A stretch of DNA of 64,000 nucleotides from Shinella pollutisoli (lineage in GTDB: Bacteria > Pseudomonadota > Alphaproteobacteria > Rhizobiales > Rhizobiaceae): contig NZ_JANFDG010000012.1 in the NCBI RefSeq assembly GCF_024609765.1, positions 62,001 to 126,000 of the forward strand, in the 5' to 3' direction. The position numbers were made by a program, and so were the translations under genes. Shown here piece after piece: positions 17,750-25,813 of this stretch. Under the pieces are notes generated by a model. It saw only the letters and a program-made list of their open reading frames with translations, had not been told where the DNA came from and did no database searches. How positions within the stretch are numbered: the stretch's first letter is position 1; every line of letters begins with the position of its first letter.

Positions 17750-18814
17750 TCAGTGGACGAGGCGATCGAGAGGGATCGCGAGCGCGATCGACACGCCGCC
17801 GTCCCGCCAGTCGCGGGAGATCGTGCCGCCGATGCCGCGCAACGCCGCCTGCTCCAGCGTCGTGCCGAAGCCCTGCCGGCGCGAAGCCGCGTCGGACGGC
17901 GGCGCGTTCGTCTCCTCCCAGAAGACCCTGAGCTCCCCGCCCTCGACCGCCAGGCGCACGGAAAGCCGGCCGTCGGGCACCGAGAGCGCGCCGTACTTGA
18001 CGGCATTGGTTGTGAGCTCGTGCAGCAGCAGCGCGATCGAGGTGAGCGCGTCGCCGGCAAGCGCGGCATCCGCCCCCGTCACGACGATGCGCGGATCGTC
18101 CTCCTGCCTGTGCGGGGCGAGGATCGACTGGACGAGCGCGGAGAAGGTGGTCGTGCGCGGCGCGGTCGTGACCTCGCGGTTGTGATCGGGCAGGATCAGG
18201 TCGTGCGCCCGGGCGAGCGCGTGAAGCCGCGCGCCGAGGTCGCTTGCGAGCTGCTCGACGGTCTCGGACTTGCGCGCGCTCAGCGAAAGAAGCCCGGCGG
18301 CGAGGCTGAAGAGGTTCTTGACGCGATGGTTCATCTCGCGCAGCAGGATCGCCTGCTGCGCGCGGGCGCGCTTCTGCTCGGTGATGTCGCGGGCGATCTT
18401 CGAGGCGCCGAGGATCTCGCCCGCCTCGTTGCGCACGGGCGAGACGGTGAGCGACACCTCCACCAGCTCGCCGTCCTTGCGCCGGCGCACCGTTTCGAAA
18501 TGGTCGACGCGCTCGCCGGAGCGCAGGCGCCGCAGGATGTCCTCCTCCTCCGCCCGCCGGTCCTGCGGGATGACGATGGTGATGTGCTGCCCCACCGCCT
18601 CCTCCGCCGTGAAGCCGAAGAGCCGTTCCGCGCCGCGGTTCCAGGTGGTGATGATCCCGTCGAGCGTCTTGCTGAGGATGGCGTCGTCCGAATTCTCGAC
18701 GACCGCCTGCAGCCAGGCGCTCGCCTCGCGCGCCCGCCGGACATGCTCGTCCGGCAAGGTGGGAACGCCGGCCTGGCCGGAAATCGGAACATTCTGCCCC
18801 ATCGATACATCCAT
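17750..18814 (-). CDS. PAS-domain HWE histidine kinase
   Basis: A 354-residue protein with an N-terminal PAS domain (about 30-150) followed by an HWE/HisKA_2 kinase core. The phospho-acceptor His is in REMNHRVKN; the ARAHDLIL stretch, the N box HELTTNAVKYGAL and the WEE motif (VFWEETNAP) are diagnostic. HWE kinases of this kind often feed the PhyR/NepR/EcfG general-stress cascade, which fits the EcfG promoters around it, but the partner is not in the window. Start chosen at ATG 18814; ATG 18802 is an alternative. Confidence 0.85.
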   Translation of the reverse strand: MDVSMGQNVPISGQAGVPTLPDEHVRRAREASAWLQAVVENSDDAILSKTLDGIITTWNRGAERLFGFTAEEAVGQHITIVIPQDRRAEEEDILRRLRSGERVDHFETVRRRKDGELVEVSLTVSPVRNEAGEILGASKIARDITEQKRARAQQAILLREMNHRVKNLFSLAAGLLSLSARKSETVEQLASDLGARLHALARAHDLILPDHNREVTTAPRTTTFSALVQSILAPHRQEDDPRIVVTGADAALAGDALTSIALLLHELTTNAVKYGALSVPDGRLSVRLAVEGGELRVFWEETNAPPSDAASRRQGFGTTLEQAALRGIGGTISRDWRDGGVSIALAIPLDRLVH

Positions 18815-18929
18815 AGGTCGCCGCAACGTCCCGGATGTTTCCGGGCGCCGTTGGACCATGCGCGGCGCAGCCACAATATAGGCTGCCGCTTTCCTCTTTG
18901 CCAGCCGCCGCGCGCCTGCCCGCCGGCAT

Positions 18930-18955
18930 GGAACAATCGCCGCGCCTGCGCGGTT
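18930..18955 (+). promoter_or_regulatory. possible EcfG promoter for the 18992 gene
   Basis: GGAAC at 18930-18934, 17 bases, GGTT. One base and one spacer position differ from consensus. Confidence 0.4.
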
Positions 18956-18991
18956 CTGCCCGCAGGCCAAGCCTCACCAAGGAGCAGGTTC

Positions 18992-19348
18992 ATGACCCAC
19001 CAGACAGACGAACGCGGCGATCCCCTCACCCGCACGCACGACCCCGCCCGCAAGACCTATGTCGCCACCGAGGCCCGCCAGGGCCGCCTCGGGCGGCCCA
19101 TCCTCAAGGTGCTGCTGATCAGCCTCGGGATAGCCCTCCTGGTCTGGGCGGCGCTGGAGCTGTGGGGCATGCAGCTGCCGCCGGGCGAGCCGGCCAACGA
19201 TGCGCAGAACACCACCTCGACGAGCGAGCGGCTGCCGGCGGCCGATCCGGACGTGGTCGAGCCGACGCAGACCGACCGCGATCCGACGCCGCAAACCAGC
19301 ACCGGCGGCGAGAGCCAGAGCGTGACGCCGGACGGCACCGACCAGTAG
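18992..19348 (+). CDS. single-pass membrane protein, 118 aa
   Basis: A polar N terminus (about 36 residues), one hydrophobic helix (VLLISLGIALLVWAALELW, about 39-58) and a Thr/Asp/Pro-rich low-complexity tail to the end. It is probably an inner-membrane anchored protein with a disordered tail. AAGGAG lies upstream of the ATG at 18992. No family is recognised. It is divergent from the HWE kinase. Confidence 0.7.
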   Translation: MTHQTDERGDPLTRTHDPARKTYVATEARQGRLGRPILKVLLISLGIALLVWAALELWGMQLPPGEPANDAQNTTSTSERLPAADPDVVEPTQTDRDPTPQTSTGGESQSVTPDGTDQ

Positions 19349-19370
19349 GCAACAATCCCGGCAGGAACAG

Positions 19371-19399
19371 CGACGGCCCCGGCACCGCCGGGGCCGTCG
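19371..19399. terminator. GC-rich hairpin between convergent genes
   Basis: CGACGGCCCCGGC, three-base loop, GCCGGGGCCGTCG: a 13-bp perfect stem. It has no T run, so intrinsic termination is uncertain. It sits between the stops of the 18992 gene and the ATP-grasp gene. Confidence 0.5.
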
Positions 19400-19402
19400 T
19401 CG

Positions 19403-20449
19403 TCAGAGCGTGGCGAGCCGGCTGTTGGAGAGACGGCCGCCATAGGCGTCGCGGATCGCGATCTTGTCCTCCAGCGCGGCGATCACGCTGTCGGAGAAAT
19501 TGGTGCCGTAGAGCTGCGACAGGTTGCCGAGCCCGCCGGGCGTGAAGACGTTGATCTCGAGGATCTTCTCGCCGACGATGTCGAGCCCGACCAGGAACAT
19601 GCCGTCCTCGACCAGCTTCGGCCGCACCGCCTCGACGATGGAAAGCATCGCCGGCGTCACCTCCACGGCCGCCGGGCCGCCGCCCACGTGCACGTTGGAG
19701 CGGATCTCGCCCTCGGCCGGCACGCGGCGGAAGGCGGCGTAGCGGCCGTCGCGCACGAGCGGCCGGCCGTTCATCACGAAGAAGCGGACGTCGCCCTCGC
19801 TCGCCTCGGGAATGAAGCTCTGGGCGATCAGGTAGCCCTCGCCGCTGACGGCCTCGAAGATCTGGTTCAGGTTCTGGTCCTTCGGCGAGGCGATCTTGAA
19901 GACGTTCTTGCCGCCCGAGCCCTGCAGGGGCTTGATGATCGCCCCCTTCTTCTCGCCCTCGATGAAGGCGCGGATCTCCTCGATGTTCTTGGAGACGAGC
20001 GTGGCGGGACGCACGGAGGCCGGGAAATCCTGGAGATAGAGCTTGTTCTGCGCCTGCGCGAGGCCGTCCGGATCGTTGACGACCAGCGTGCCGCGCCGGG
20101 CGGCGAGCCGCCCGAACAGCGTGCCGGCATGGGCCGCCCAGGGCCGCTCGGTGACGTCGAGCGACGGGTCGTTGCGCAGGAACAGCACGTCGATCTCCGC
20201 CATGTCGAACTTCTTCGTCTCGGTGCCGTCGCCCTGCAGGTCCTTGTGCAGCGTCTCCGGCTTCTTGTAGCCCGACGAGGGCAGCACCAGCCCGCGCACC
20301 GAAAGGCCGTCGTCCGGGCTCAGCACGAAGCCGGCCGGCGTAACGTAGCAGATCTCGTGGCCGCGGTTGAGCGCGGCGAGCGCCAGCGCGGTGGTCGTGT
20401 ATTGCGGGGTCTCGTCGGCGATCGAATTGACGAAGAACGCGATGCGCAT
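19403..20449 (-). CDS. GshB-like ATP-grasp ligase
   Basis: A 348-residue protein with the glutathione-synthetase-like N-terminal domain (MRIAFFVNSIADETPQYTTT) and an ATP-grasp core. ATP-binding Lys and glycine loop (IIKPLQGSGGKNVF near residue 190), VRFFVMNG, and the metal-binding EINVFTPGG near residue 305 are visible. It is not necessarily true glutathione synthetase: it is the last gene of an operon with DUF1704 and an N-formylglutamate amidohydrolase-like gene, nine bases after the DUF1704 stop. ATP-grasp ligases join an acid to an amine; the substrate here is unknown. Confidence 0.85.
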   Translation of the reverse strand: MRIAFFVNSIADETPQYTTTALALAALNRGHEICYVTPAGFVLSPDDGLSVRGLVLPSSGYKKPETLHKDLQGDGTETKKFDMAEIDVLFLRNDPSLDVTERPWAAHAGTLFGRLAARRGTLVVNDPDGLAQAQNKLYLQDFPASVRPATLVSKNIEEIRAFIEGEKKGAIIKPLQGSGGKNVFKIASPKDQNLNQIFEAVSGEGYLIAQSFIPEASEGDVRFFVMNGRPLVRDGRYAAFRRVPAEGEIRSNVHVGGGPAAVEVTPAMLSIVEAVRPKLVEDGMFLVGLDIVGEKILEINVFTPGGLGNLSQLYGTNFSDSVIAALEDKIAIRDAYGGRLSNSRLATL

Positions 20450-20458
20450 GCTGGCCTC

Positions 20459-22309
20459 CTAGTTGATCAGATCGATGGGCGAAAGGCCGGTCCGCAACCG
20501 GGCGAGGCGCTCCCCGGCGCCCCTGGCCGAAAGGAATTGCGGCGTCAGCCGCGGCGCCTTCAGGAGGCCGCGCTGGCTCAGCTCCTGCATGACGGCGAAG
20601 TGGCGGGCGGCGATCTTGCCGAGCCAGAACGGCTCCAGCACGCCGCCGCCGCCGAGATGCGCGAGGATCTCCATGAGGCCGCGCAGGTAGATCGCGTCCT
20701 TGGCGAGGCCGCCGCCGCGATGGATGCGCAGCGCCAGGTTGAAGGCCGTCGCCGCCGGAAAGCCGTGGTCGCGCGAAACGAGCCGGAAGGTCTCGACGAA
20801 ATCCGCGCCGTCGAGCATCGCCGCGCAGGCGACCACGCGGGCGGCGATCAGCCTCAGCCGCGCGACCGTCATGCCGCCGGAGAGATATTCGGCGAGCACC
20901 GCCAGCCCCTCCTGCGCCCCCTCGTAGCCGGCAAGGCCCGAGCGGAAGAGCCTGAGGCCGTGGCCCGAGCCGTTGCAGTAGGTGAGGAGATGCACGCCGA
21001 CCTCGTGGCTCAGCAGCGCCTCCACCCGGTCGCGCGCGACCGCGGTCGTGCGGGCGATCAGGAGCCGGTCGTTCGAGACCATGAGGCCGGAGGGCAGGTC
21101 GTCGCGCACCTCGACGGCGGGGGAGAAGGCCTGGGACTCGCCGGCGTAGCGGGCGATCATCGCCTTCGCCCGCCGCTCCACGAAGCGATAGTCGACGGTC
21201 TCGGGCGCGCGCCGGCGCGCGGCGGCGGCCGTCTCTTCCAGGATCCGCCGCGCCGCCGCCTCCAGCCGGTGGTCGACCGAGCCGTAGAGCGCCCGGCTCA
21301 TCTCGACGAAGCGGCTATCCTCGCGGGCGGCGAGCATGGAGAGCTGCAGGTCCAGCTCCTGCTGCTTCTCGCGGTAGAGGCCGGCCAGCACCGGGTCCTC
21401 GAACCGGTCGAGCGCGATCGAGAACAGCGCCTTCTTGCGCGCGGCGACGTCGATCTCCAGCGGCCGGTAGAGGAAGGTCGGCGCGCGGGCGCAGCCGGCC
21501 GCCTCGAATTCCGTCCAGGCGGCATCGGCGTTGATCGGCGTGACGGCGAGCAGGAAGTCGAAGCTCGCGGCGATCTCGTCGATGGCGCGGTCGGCGCGCA
21601 CCACCGCGTCGACGAAGACGCGGCGGCCGAGCGCGCGGTGCGTCGGCGGCGCAAGCGCCGTCTGCGTGCGGGAAAACTGCCCGGCGGCCTTAAGGCCGGC
21701 ATCGACGATATGGGCGACCAGCCGCTCCTGCAATTCCGGATAGATCGCGCGGGACTTCGGCGCCCGGTAGATCGGCGCGAAGCGGATGGTGAGCGTCGGG
21801 AAGGCGGAAAGCCGGCGGGCGAGGCCGGCATGGGGATCGCCGGAAAGCGGATGGCGGACGATGCGCGGCGCGCGATAGCGGGCGTCGATCTTCTCCACCG
21901 CGCCGACGAAGGCCGACAGCGCCGCCTCCGCCGCCCGGTCGGCCGAGGCCGAGACGGCGATCTCGAACGGCGCGAGATAGGGCGCGTCGGCGGCGAGCTG
22001 GTCGCGGGAAAGCTCGCCGAGGTCGATCACCAGGAAAGCGCCGAACTGCTCGCGCATCGCCTCCCCCACCAGCCGGACGACGCCCGCCGCCTCGGCAAGC
22101 GTGCCGGCGAGCAGGTAGGCGGCATTCGCCATCGCCGCCGCGCGGGCGGCCGGTGCTGCCCGGCGGCCGACATGGACGGCGATGAAGGGCAAGGGCCGGT
22201 CGATATAGAGGCGGCCCCGGCGCGCGAGGTCGAGGCGGATCGGCATGCCCTGCGCGAGCGCCTCGGCCACCCGTTCGAGATCGCCCTTCGGCCTGCCGCC
22301 GCCCGTCAC
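20459..22309 (-). CDS. DUF1704 / QEGLA-motif metallopeptidase-like protein
   Basis: A 616-residue member of the family named flavohemoglobin expression-modulating QEGLA motif protein (TIGR02421/DUF1704). A zinc-peptidase helix HEVGVH lies near residue 432, followed by the name-giving QEGLAVLAEY about 30 residues later, whose Glu is the expected third ligand. The same domain in animals forms the tubulin tyrosine carboxypeptidase MATCAP. The start is GTG at 22309, overlapping the TGA of the upstream gene as GTGA. No signal peptide is seen, so a cytosolic carboxypeptidase-like role is inferred. Confidence 0.85.
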   Translation of the reverse strand: MTGGGRPKGDLERVAEALAQGMPIRLDLARRGRLYIDRPLPFIAVHVGRRAAPAARAAAMANAAYLLAGTLAEAAGVVRLVGEAMREQFGAFLVIDLGELSRDQLAADAPYLAPFEIAVSASADRAAEAALSAFVGAVEKIDARYRAPRIVRHPLSGDPHAGLARRLSAFPTLTIRFAPIYRAPKSRAIYPELQERLVAHIVDAGLKAAGQFSRTQTALAPPTHRALGRRVFVDAVVRADRAIDEIAASFDFLLAVTPINADAAWTEFEAAGCARAPTFLYRPLEIDVAARKKALFSIALDRFEDPVLAGLYREKQQELDLQLSMLAAREDSRFVEMSRALYGSVDHRLEAAARRILEETAAAARRRAPETVDYRFVERRAKAMIARYAGESQAFSPAVEVRDDLPSGLMVSNDRLLIARTTAVARDRVEALLSHEVGVHLLTYCNGSGHGLRLFRSGLAGYEGAQEGLAVLAEYLSGGMTVARLRLIAARVVACAAMLDGADFVETFRLVSRDHGFPAATAFNLALRIHRGGGLAKDAIYLRGLMEILAHLGGGGVLEPFWLGKIAARHFAVMQELSQRGLLKAPRLTPQFLSARGAGERLARLRTGLSPIDLIN

Positions 22310-23124
22310 GGCCGTGCCCCCAGCGCCGCTTCCAGCACCGGCAGGCTCGCGCGGATCGCCGCGCGCAGCGCCGCGATCGCCTCGGCGTCGGGCGCGCCGG
22401 TCCATTCGTCCATGAAGATCTTCTTGAACTCCACCGCGATGGCGCAGCCGGTGCGCGGGAAATGCGCGTGCACGAAGCGCGTCTGCTCGCCCTTGCCGGC
22501 GAAGGCGACGTTCTCGCGCACGTCGAGCCGCCGGCCTGGGAAAGGCTGCTCGCGCAGGCAGGCGAGGAAGGCGTCCATCACCGGCGCCCAGTAGGCCCGA
22601 TCCATCGAGAACGTGCCGATATTGATGTCGGGGGCGGCCTCCTGCGGCGTGCAGGCCGCTTCCGCCCCGTCGCGGCGGTGGTTGTAGCTGTGCATGTCGA
22701 GGAGCACGAAGCGCCCGTGCGTCGCCTCGATGTCGGTGAGCATCTGCCGCAGCATGGCGTAATAGGCGTCGTGCTGGCGCAGGACGTCCTCGACCGCTTC
22801 CGCATCCGGCGTCTCGCGCCATACCGTCAGGCCCCAGGCCTGCTCCGGCCTGAGATAGACCGCCCCCTCGCGCGGGCGGTTGAGGTCGACCTCGAAGCGG
22901 GAGCGGTGGACGACGACGCGGTTGGGGATATCGCCGATGAAGCATTCGGTGAACGGGTCCTCCTCGCGCAGGCGCTCCGCCGGGCCGATCGCCATTCCCG
23001 CAGCAAGACCGGATCGCAGCAGATGGCCGTTGTGGATCGCGGTGCCGATGAGCGGCGAGCGCCCGCGGTCCACGGACCACAGGGCATTCGCCATAACACG
23101 ATCGAGAGGCGGTCTGTCTTCCAT
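22306..23124 (-). CDS. N-formylglutamate amidohydrolase family protein
   Basis: A 272-residue zinc hydrolase related to HutG and to peptidase-like amidohydrolases. The core LLDMHSYNHRRDG near residue 145 holds metal ligands, and ERLREEDPFTECFIGD is also family-like. There are no hut genes nearby, so histidine breakdown is unlikely. It heads a three-gene operon with DUF1704 and the ATP-grasp gene. The exact EcfG promoter at 23133-23157 is so close that the ATG at 23124 would be almost leaderless; ATG 23094 (MANALW) is the alternative start. Confidence 0.82.
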   Translation of the reverse strand: MEDRPPLDRVMANALWSVDRGRSPLIGTAIHNGHLLRSGLAAGMAIGPAERLREEDPFTECFIGDIPNRVVVHRSRFEVDLNRPREGAVYLRPEQAWGLTVWRETPDAEAVEDVLRQHDAYYAMLRQMLTDIEATHGRFVLLDMHSYNHRRDGAEAACTPQEAAPDINIGTFSMDRAYWAPVMDAFLACLREQPFPGRRLDVRENVAFAGKGEQTRFVHAHFPRTGCAIAVEFKKIFMDEWTGAPDAEAIAALRAAIRASLPVLEAALGARP

Positions 23125-23132
23125 GGCGCGTT

Positions 23133-23157
23133 AACGTGGAAAGCCGGGCCCGGTTCC
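23133..23157 (-). promoter_or_regulatory. EcfG-type general-stress promoter for the amidohydrolase-DUF1704-ATP-grasp operon
   Basis: Minus strand GGAAC (23157-23153), 16 bases, CGTT (23136-23133). Exact consensus, 8 bases before the annotated ATG. Confidence 0.7.
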
Positions 23158-23243
23158 GCGCCTCCCCCTTGAAGACCGCGCCGGGCGCGCCGATATCAAG
23201 TCCGCTTCTTTTTCATCCGGCTTGTATGTGAAAGGAGGATATC

Positions 23244-23570
23244 ATGAACATCCCGGATTTGCCCTGGTCCGTCCCGCTGACGATCCGGCTCCAGTGCGGC
23301 CTCGAGCGGACATTCGCGTCGGTCTACGAGGCCCTCGACTTCCTCGAGAACGAATGGCCGATGCGGCGCGGGCAGCGCTACGAGCGCGCCGTCCGCACGT
23401 GCTGGGGCGCGCTGAACAGGTCGACCCCGGCGGCCGTCGCCCGGGAGACCTTCATCGCTGCCTGCCTGGAGGCCGGCATGCCGCTCGTCGCGGCTCCTGC
23501 CATGCCCGCCATGGCGGCCAACGCCTTCGGCCGGCCGATCCCCCACTCGGGGATGCGAGCCGCGGGCTAG
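23244..23570 (+). CDS. DUF982 domain protein, 108 aa
   Basis: Second DUF982 paralogue in the window. The core matches the family (SVYEALDFLENEWP, then AVRTCWGALNRS, then ARETFIAACLEAGM), with a longer Pro/Ala/Met-rich tail. AAAGGAGG lies close upstream of the ATG. It is a single gene divergent from the amidohydrolase operon. Function unknown. Confidence 0.82.
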   Translation: MNIPDLPWSVPLTIRLQCGLERTFASVYEALDFLENEWPMRRGQRYERAVRTCWGALNRSTPAAVARETFIAACLEAGMPLVAAPAMPAMAANAFGRPIPHSGMRAAG

Positions 23571-23779
23571 GCGCCGAGGCACGGCAAGGGCGAGCGGAGG
23601 CGGAGCCTCCGGCCCGCCCGGGCCGGCGCCATCAACGGCACCGGATTTCACCGCGACGTTCACGCGAACGGCCGTCCCCTCCCCGGCCTCTCCGCCGAGG
23701 AGGGCGGCAGCGAACGTGTTCGCCAAGGAGCGGCCGCGTTCTACGGCACGAACCCGCGCCGTGAACCGTTTTCCCAAAC
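23571..23779. other. non-coding stretch before the sulfur operon
   Basis: About 300 bases separate the DUF982 and ComA-like genes. A small stem (GGAGGC-GGA-GCCTCC at 23596-23610) without a T run follows the DUF982 stop. The remainder up to the promoter at 23780 shows no credible gene. Confidence 0.5.
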
Positions 23780-23808
23780 TTGCGGAAACGCAGAAGATAT
23801 TATCTATA
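23780..23808 (+). promoter_or_regulatory. predicted sigma-70-type promoter of the sulfur operon
   Basis: TTGCGG (23780-23785), 17-base spacer and TCTATA (23803-23808). The -10 hexamer is the left half of the dyad operator described separately. Confidence 0.5.
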
Positions 23809-23819
23809 AAATCTATGGA
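23803..23819 (+). promoter_or_regulatory. sulfur-unit dyad operator, copy 1 (ComA-like operon)
   Basis: TCTATA-AAATC-TATGGA, a hyphenated inverted repeat 57 bases upstream of the ComA-like ATG. The same 17-bp layout occurs at 46681-46697 and 50204-50220 in front of two other sulfur units. The GC content of the surroundings makes such AT-rich dyads stand out. Confidence 0.65.
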
Positions 23820-23875
23820 ATTTACTCATAATGCCTTCCTGTTCAGCCCGTTCGCGGCGAGGGAAAGGTATCCAA

Positions 23876-24694
23876 ATGACTATACAGCATGACCGGCTCG
23901 GTGTCTTCGACTTCCTGGAGGTCCATCGGCCGGCGCCGAAGCCGCGCCGGAGCGGCCTGACGATCGCCAGCGACCAGGGCTATTCGCTGGACGAGGCCCG
24001 CGGGTTCGCCGAGACCGCCGCGCCGTTCGTCGACTGGGTCAAGCTGCCCGATCACTACGGCCACATCGCCCGCTACACGGAAGGCTGGCTGCGCGAGAAG
24101 ATCGCGATCTACGGGCAGGCCGGCATCCGCACGACGCTCGGCGGCGTGATCTACGAGGTCGCGGTGGTGCAGAACAAGGTGCCGCAGTTCTTTGCCCGCG
24201 CGGCGGAACTCGGGCTTTCCGGCGTGGAGGTGAGCGAGGACGTCATCGAGCCGCAATCGGCCGAGACGCGCTCCGCCCATATCCGCCTCGCCGTTTCCGC
24301 GGGCCTCTCCGTCTTCACGGAGGTCGGCCGCAAGTATCCGGACGCGCCGCTCGACGTGGACGCCGTCGCAGAGATCGCCGCGCGCGACCTCGAGGCCGGC
24401 GCCGGCAAGATCGTCGTCGAGAACAGCGACATCGTCCAGATCGTCGAGCGCAACGGCGACGAGCTGCACCGGCTCGCCGAACGCATTCCCCTCGACCGTC
24501 TCGTCTTCGAGATCGGCCCGGCCGGCGGCGCGAGGATCGCCGCCTGGCTGTTCCGCGAGCTCGGCCCGGACGTGAACATCGAGAACCTCGACCTGCGCGA
24601 CGCGGGAACGCTTGCCGCGCAGCGGGCGGGCCTGCACCGCAGCGTCGGCCTGACCTTCTTCGACAGATACGCAGTCGCAACCGCCGCCGAATAG
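23876..24694 (+). CDS. phosphosulfolactate synthase (ComA)-like protein
   Basis: A 272-residue TIM-barrel protein of the ComA family. Family blocks are visible: SGLTIASDQGYS, VKLPDHYGH, REKIAIYGQAGI, TLGGVIYEVA, GVEVSEDVI and TEVGRKYPDAP. In methanogens ComA joins sulfite to phosphoenolpyruvate for coenzyme M. Here it heads an operon with a sulfonate-type ABC importer and an LLM monooxygenase, so a role in sulfite or sulfonate metabolism is inferred, not coenzyme M synthesis. Start ATG 23876, with GGGAAAGG upstream. Confidence 0.82.
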   Translation: MTIQHDRLGVFDFLEVHRPAPKPRRSGLTIASDQGYSLDEARGFAETAAPFVDWVKLPDHYGHIARYTEGWLREKIAIYGQAGIRTTLGGVIYEVAVVQNKVPQFFARAAELGLSGVEVSEDVIEPQSAETRSAHIRLAVSAGLSVFTEVGRKYPDAPLDVDAVAEIAARDLEAGAGKIVVENSDIVQIVERNGDELHRLAERIPLDRLVFEIGPAGGARIAAWLFRELGPDVNIENLDLRDAGTLAAQRAGLHRSVGLTFFDRYAVATAAE

Positions 24695-24718
24695 TCCGGC
24701 AGCCCAATGGAGAGACAG

Positions 24719-25768
24719 ATGACCCATGCATGGACCCTCGCGCGGCGCAGCCTGCTTCGCGGCGCCGCCTTCGCCCTCGCGCTCGGCGTGACCGCCGGCC
24801 TCCTGCCGCCGGACGCGGCGGCGGAAGACCTGCCCTTCGCCGTGCCGGCCGGCACCAAGCTCGTCGTGACCGACGACGCCAACCGCTTCGAGACGCTGTT
24901 CAACCTCTCCGGCGAGCGGGAGAAGCTGGCGGCCGACGTGACCTTCGTCAACTTCAGCAGCGGCCCCATCGGCCTGGAGGCGATCCGCGCCGGCGAGGTC
25001 CATGTCGGCGAGGTCGCGGACGTGCCGCCGATCCTCGCGCACTATTCCGGCGCCGACGTGCTGATCGTCGCCGTCGTCCGGCGCGACGGCACGGGCCTCA
25101 GCATCGGCACGGCACCGGGCTCCGACATCAGGACGCTGGCGGACCTCAAGGGCAAGCGCGTGGCGTTCGGCGAAGCGACGGCGGCGCAGGCGACCGTCAT
25201 CCGCAACCTGCGCTCGGTCGGCCTCACGCTCAAGGACATCGAGCCCGTCATCCTGGCGCCGAGCTACTATTCCGACGCGCTCGTCAGCCGCGAGGTCGAC
25301 GCCGCACCGCTGAAGCAGCCGGCCGGCGCCCGCTATCTCGCCCGCGCGGGCAAGGACGGCGCGATCTCCATCCCGAGCGCGGAGGGCGCCAACACGGGGC
25401 TTCACTATCTCTACGCAAGCCGCGCGGCGCTCGCCGACCCGGCGCTCACCGCCGCCATCCGCGACTACGTGATCCACTGGTACCGCGCCGAGCGCTGGCG
25501 CAACGCAAACCAGGACGTCTGGCTGAGCAAATATCTCGTCAAGGAACAGGGCGTGAGCCCCGAGGACGCAAAGGCGATCCTCGCCGGCGACGGCGAGGCC
25601 TCGACCCCGGGCTTCACCGACGAGCTCCTGAAGACCCAGCAGGCGACCATCGACCTCCTGCAGGACGCCGGCTCCTTCGCCGACAAGGAGCTGAAGGCCG
25701 AGGACGAGTTCGACTTCCGCTTCTCCAAGCTGACGGCCGACGACCAGACGGCAAGCGACATCAACTGA
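24719..25768 (+). CDS. ABC transporter substrate-binding protein, aliphatic sulfonate type
   Basis: A 349-residue SsuA/TauA/NMT1-like periplasmic binding protein. The N terminus (ARRSLLRGAAFALALGV...DAAA) is a signal peptide with a twin-arginine look. The mature part has the typical VGEVADVPPILAH and DLKGKRVAFGEATAAQ blocks. The ATG at 24719 has GGAGA six bases upstream; ATG 24707 is an alternative. The matching permease and ATPase are the 28487 and 29374 genes, separated by the monooxygenase and an MFS gene. Confidence 0.87.
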   Translation: MTHAWTLARRSLLRGAAFALALGVTAGLLPPDAAAEDLPFAVPAGTKLVVTDDANRFETLFNLSGEREKLAADVTFVNFSSGPIGLEAIRAGEVHVGEVADVPPILAHYSGADVLIVAVVRRDGTGLSIGTAPGSDIRTLADLKGKRVAFGEATAAQATVIRNLRSVGLTLKDIEPVILAPSYYSDALVSREVDAAPLKQPAGARYLARAGKDGAISIPSAEGANTGLHYLYASRAALADPALTAAIRDYVIHWYRAERWRNANQDVWLSKYLVKEQGVSPEDAKAILAGDGEASTPGFTDELLKTQQATIDLLQDAGSFADKELKAEDEFDFRFSKLTADDQTASDIN

Positions 25769-25813
25769 GAGACGGCGCCCCCGGCGGGGCGCCGCCCTCC
25801 TCCGGAAAACGAC

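Noticed and set aside
16687-18069. Upstream extension of the hybrid kinase by about 460 residues
   Set aside because: The frame is open but lies antisense to the DUF892 gene and the 72-aa and HWE kinase regions. GTG codons with a ribosome site near 16686 fit better.
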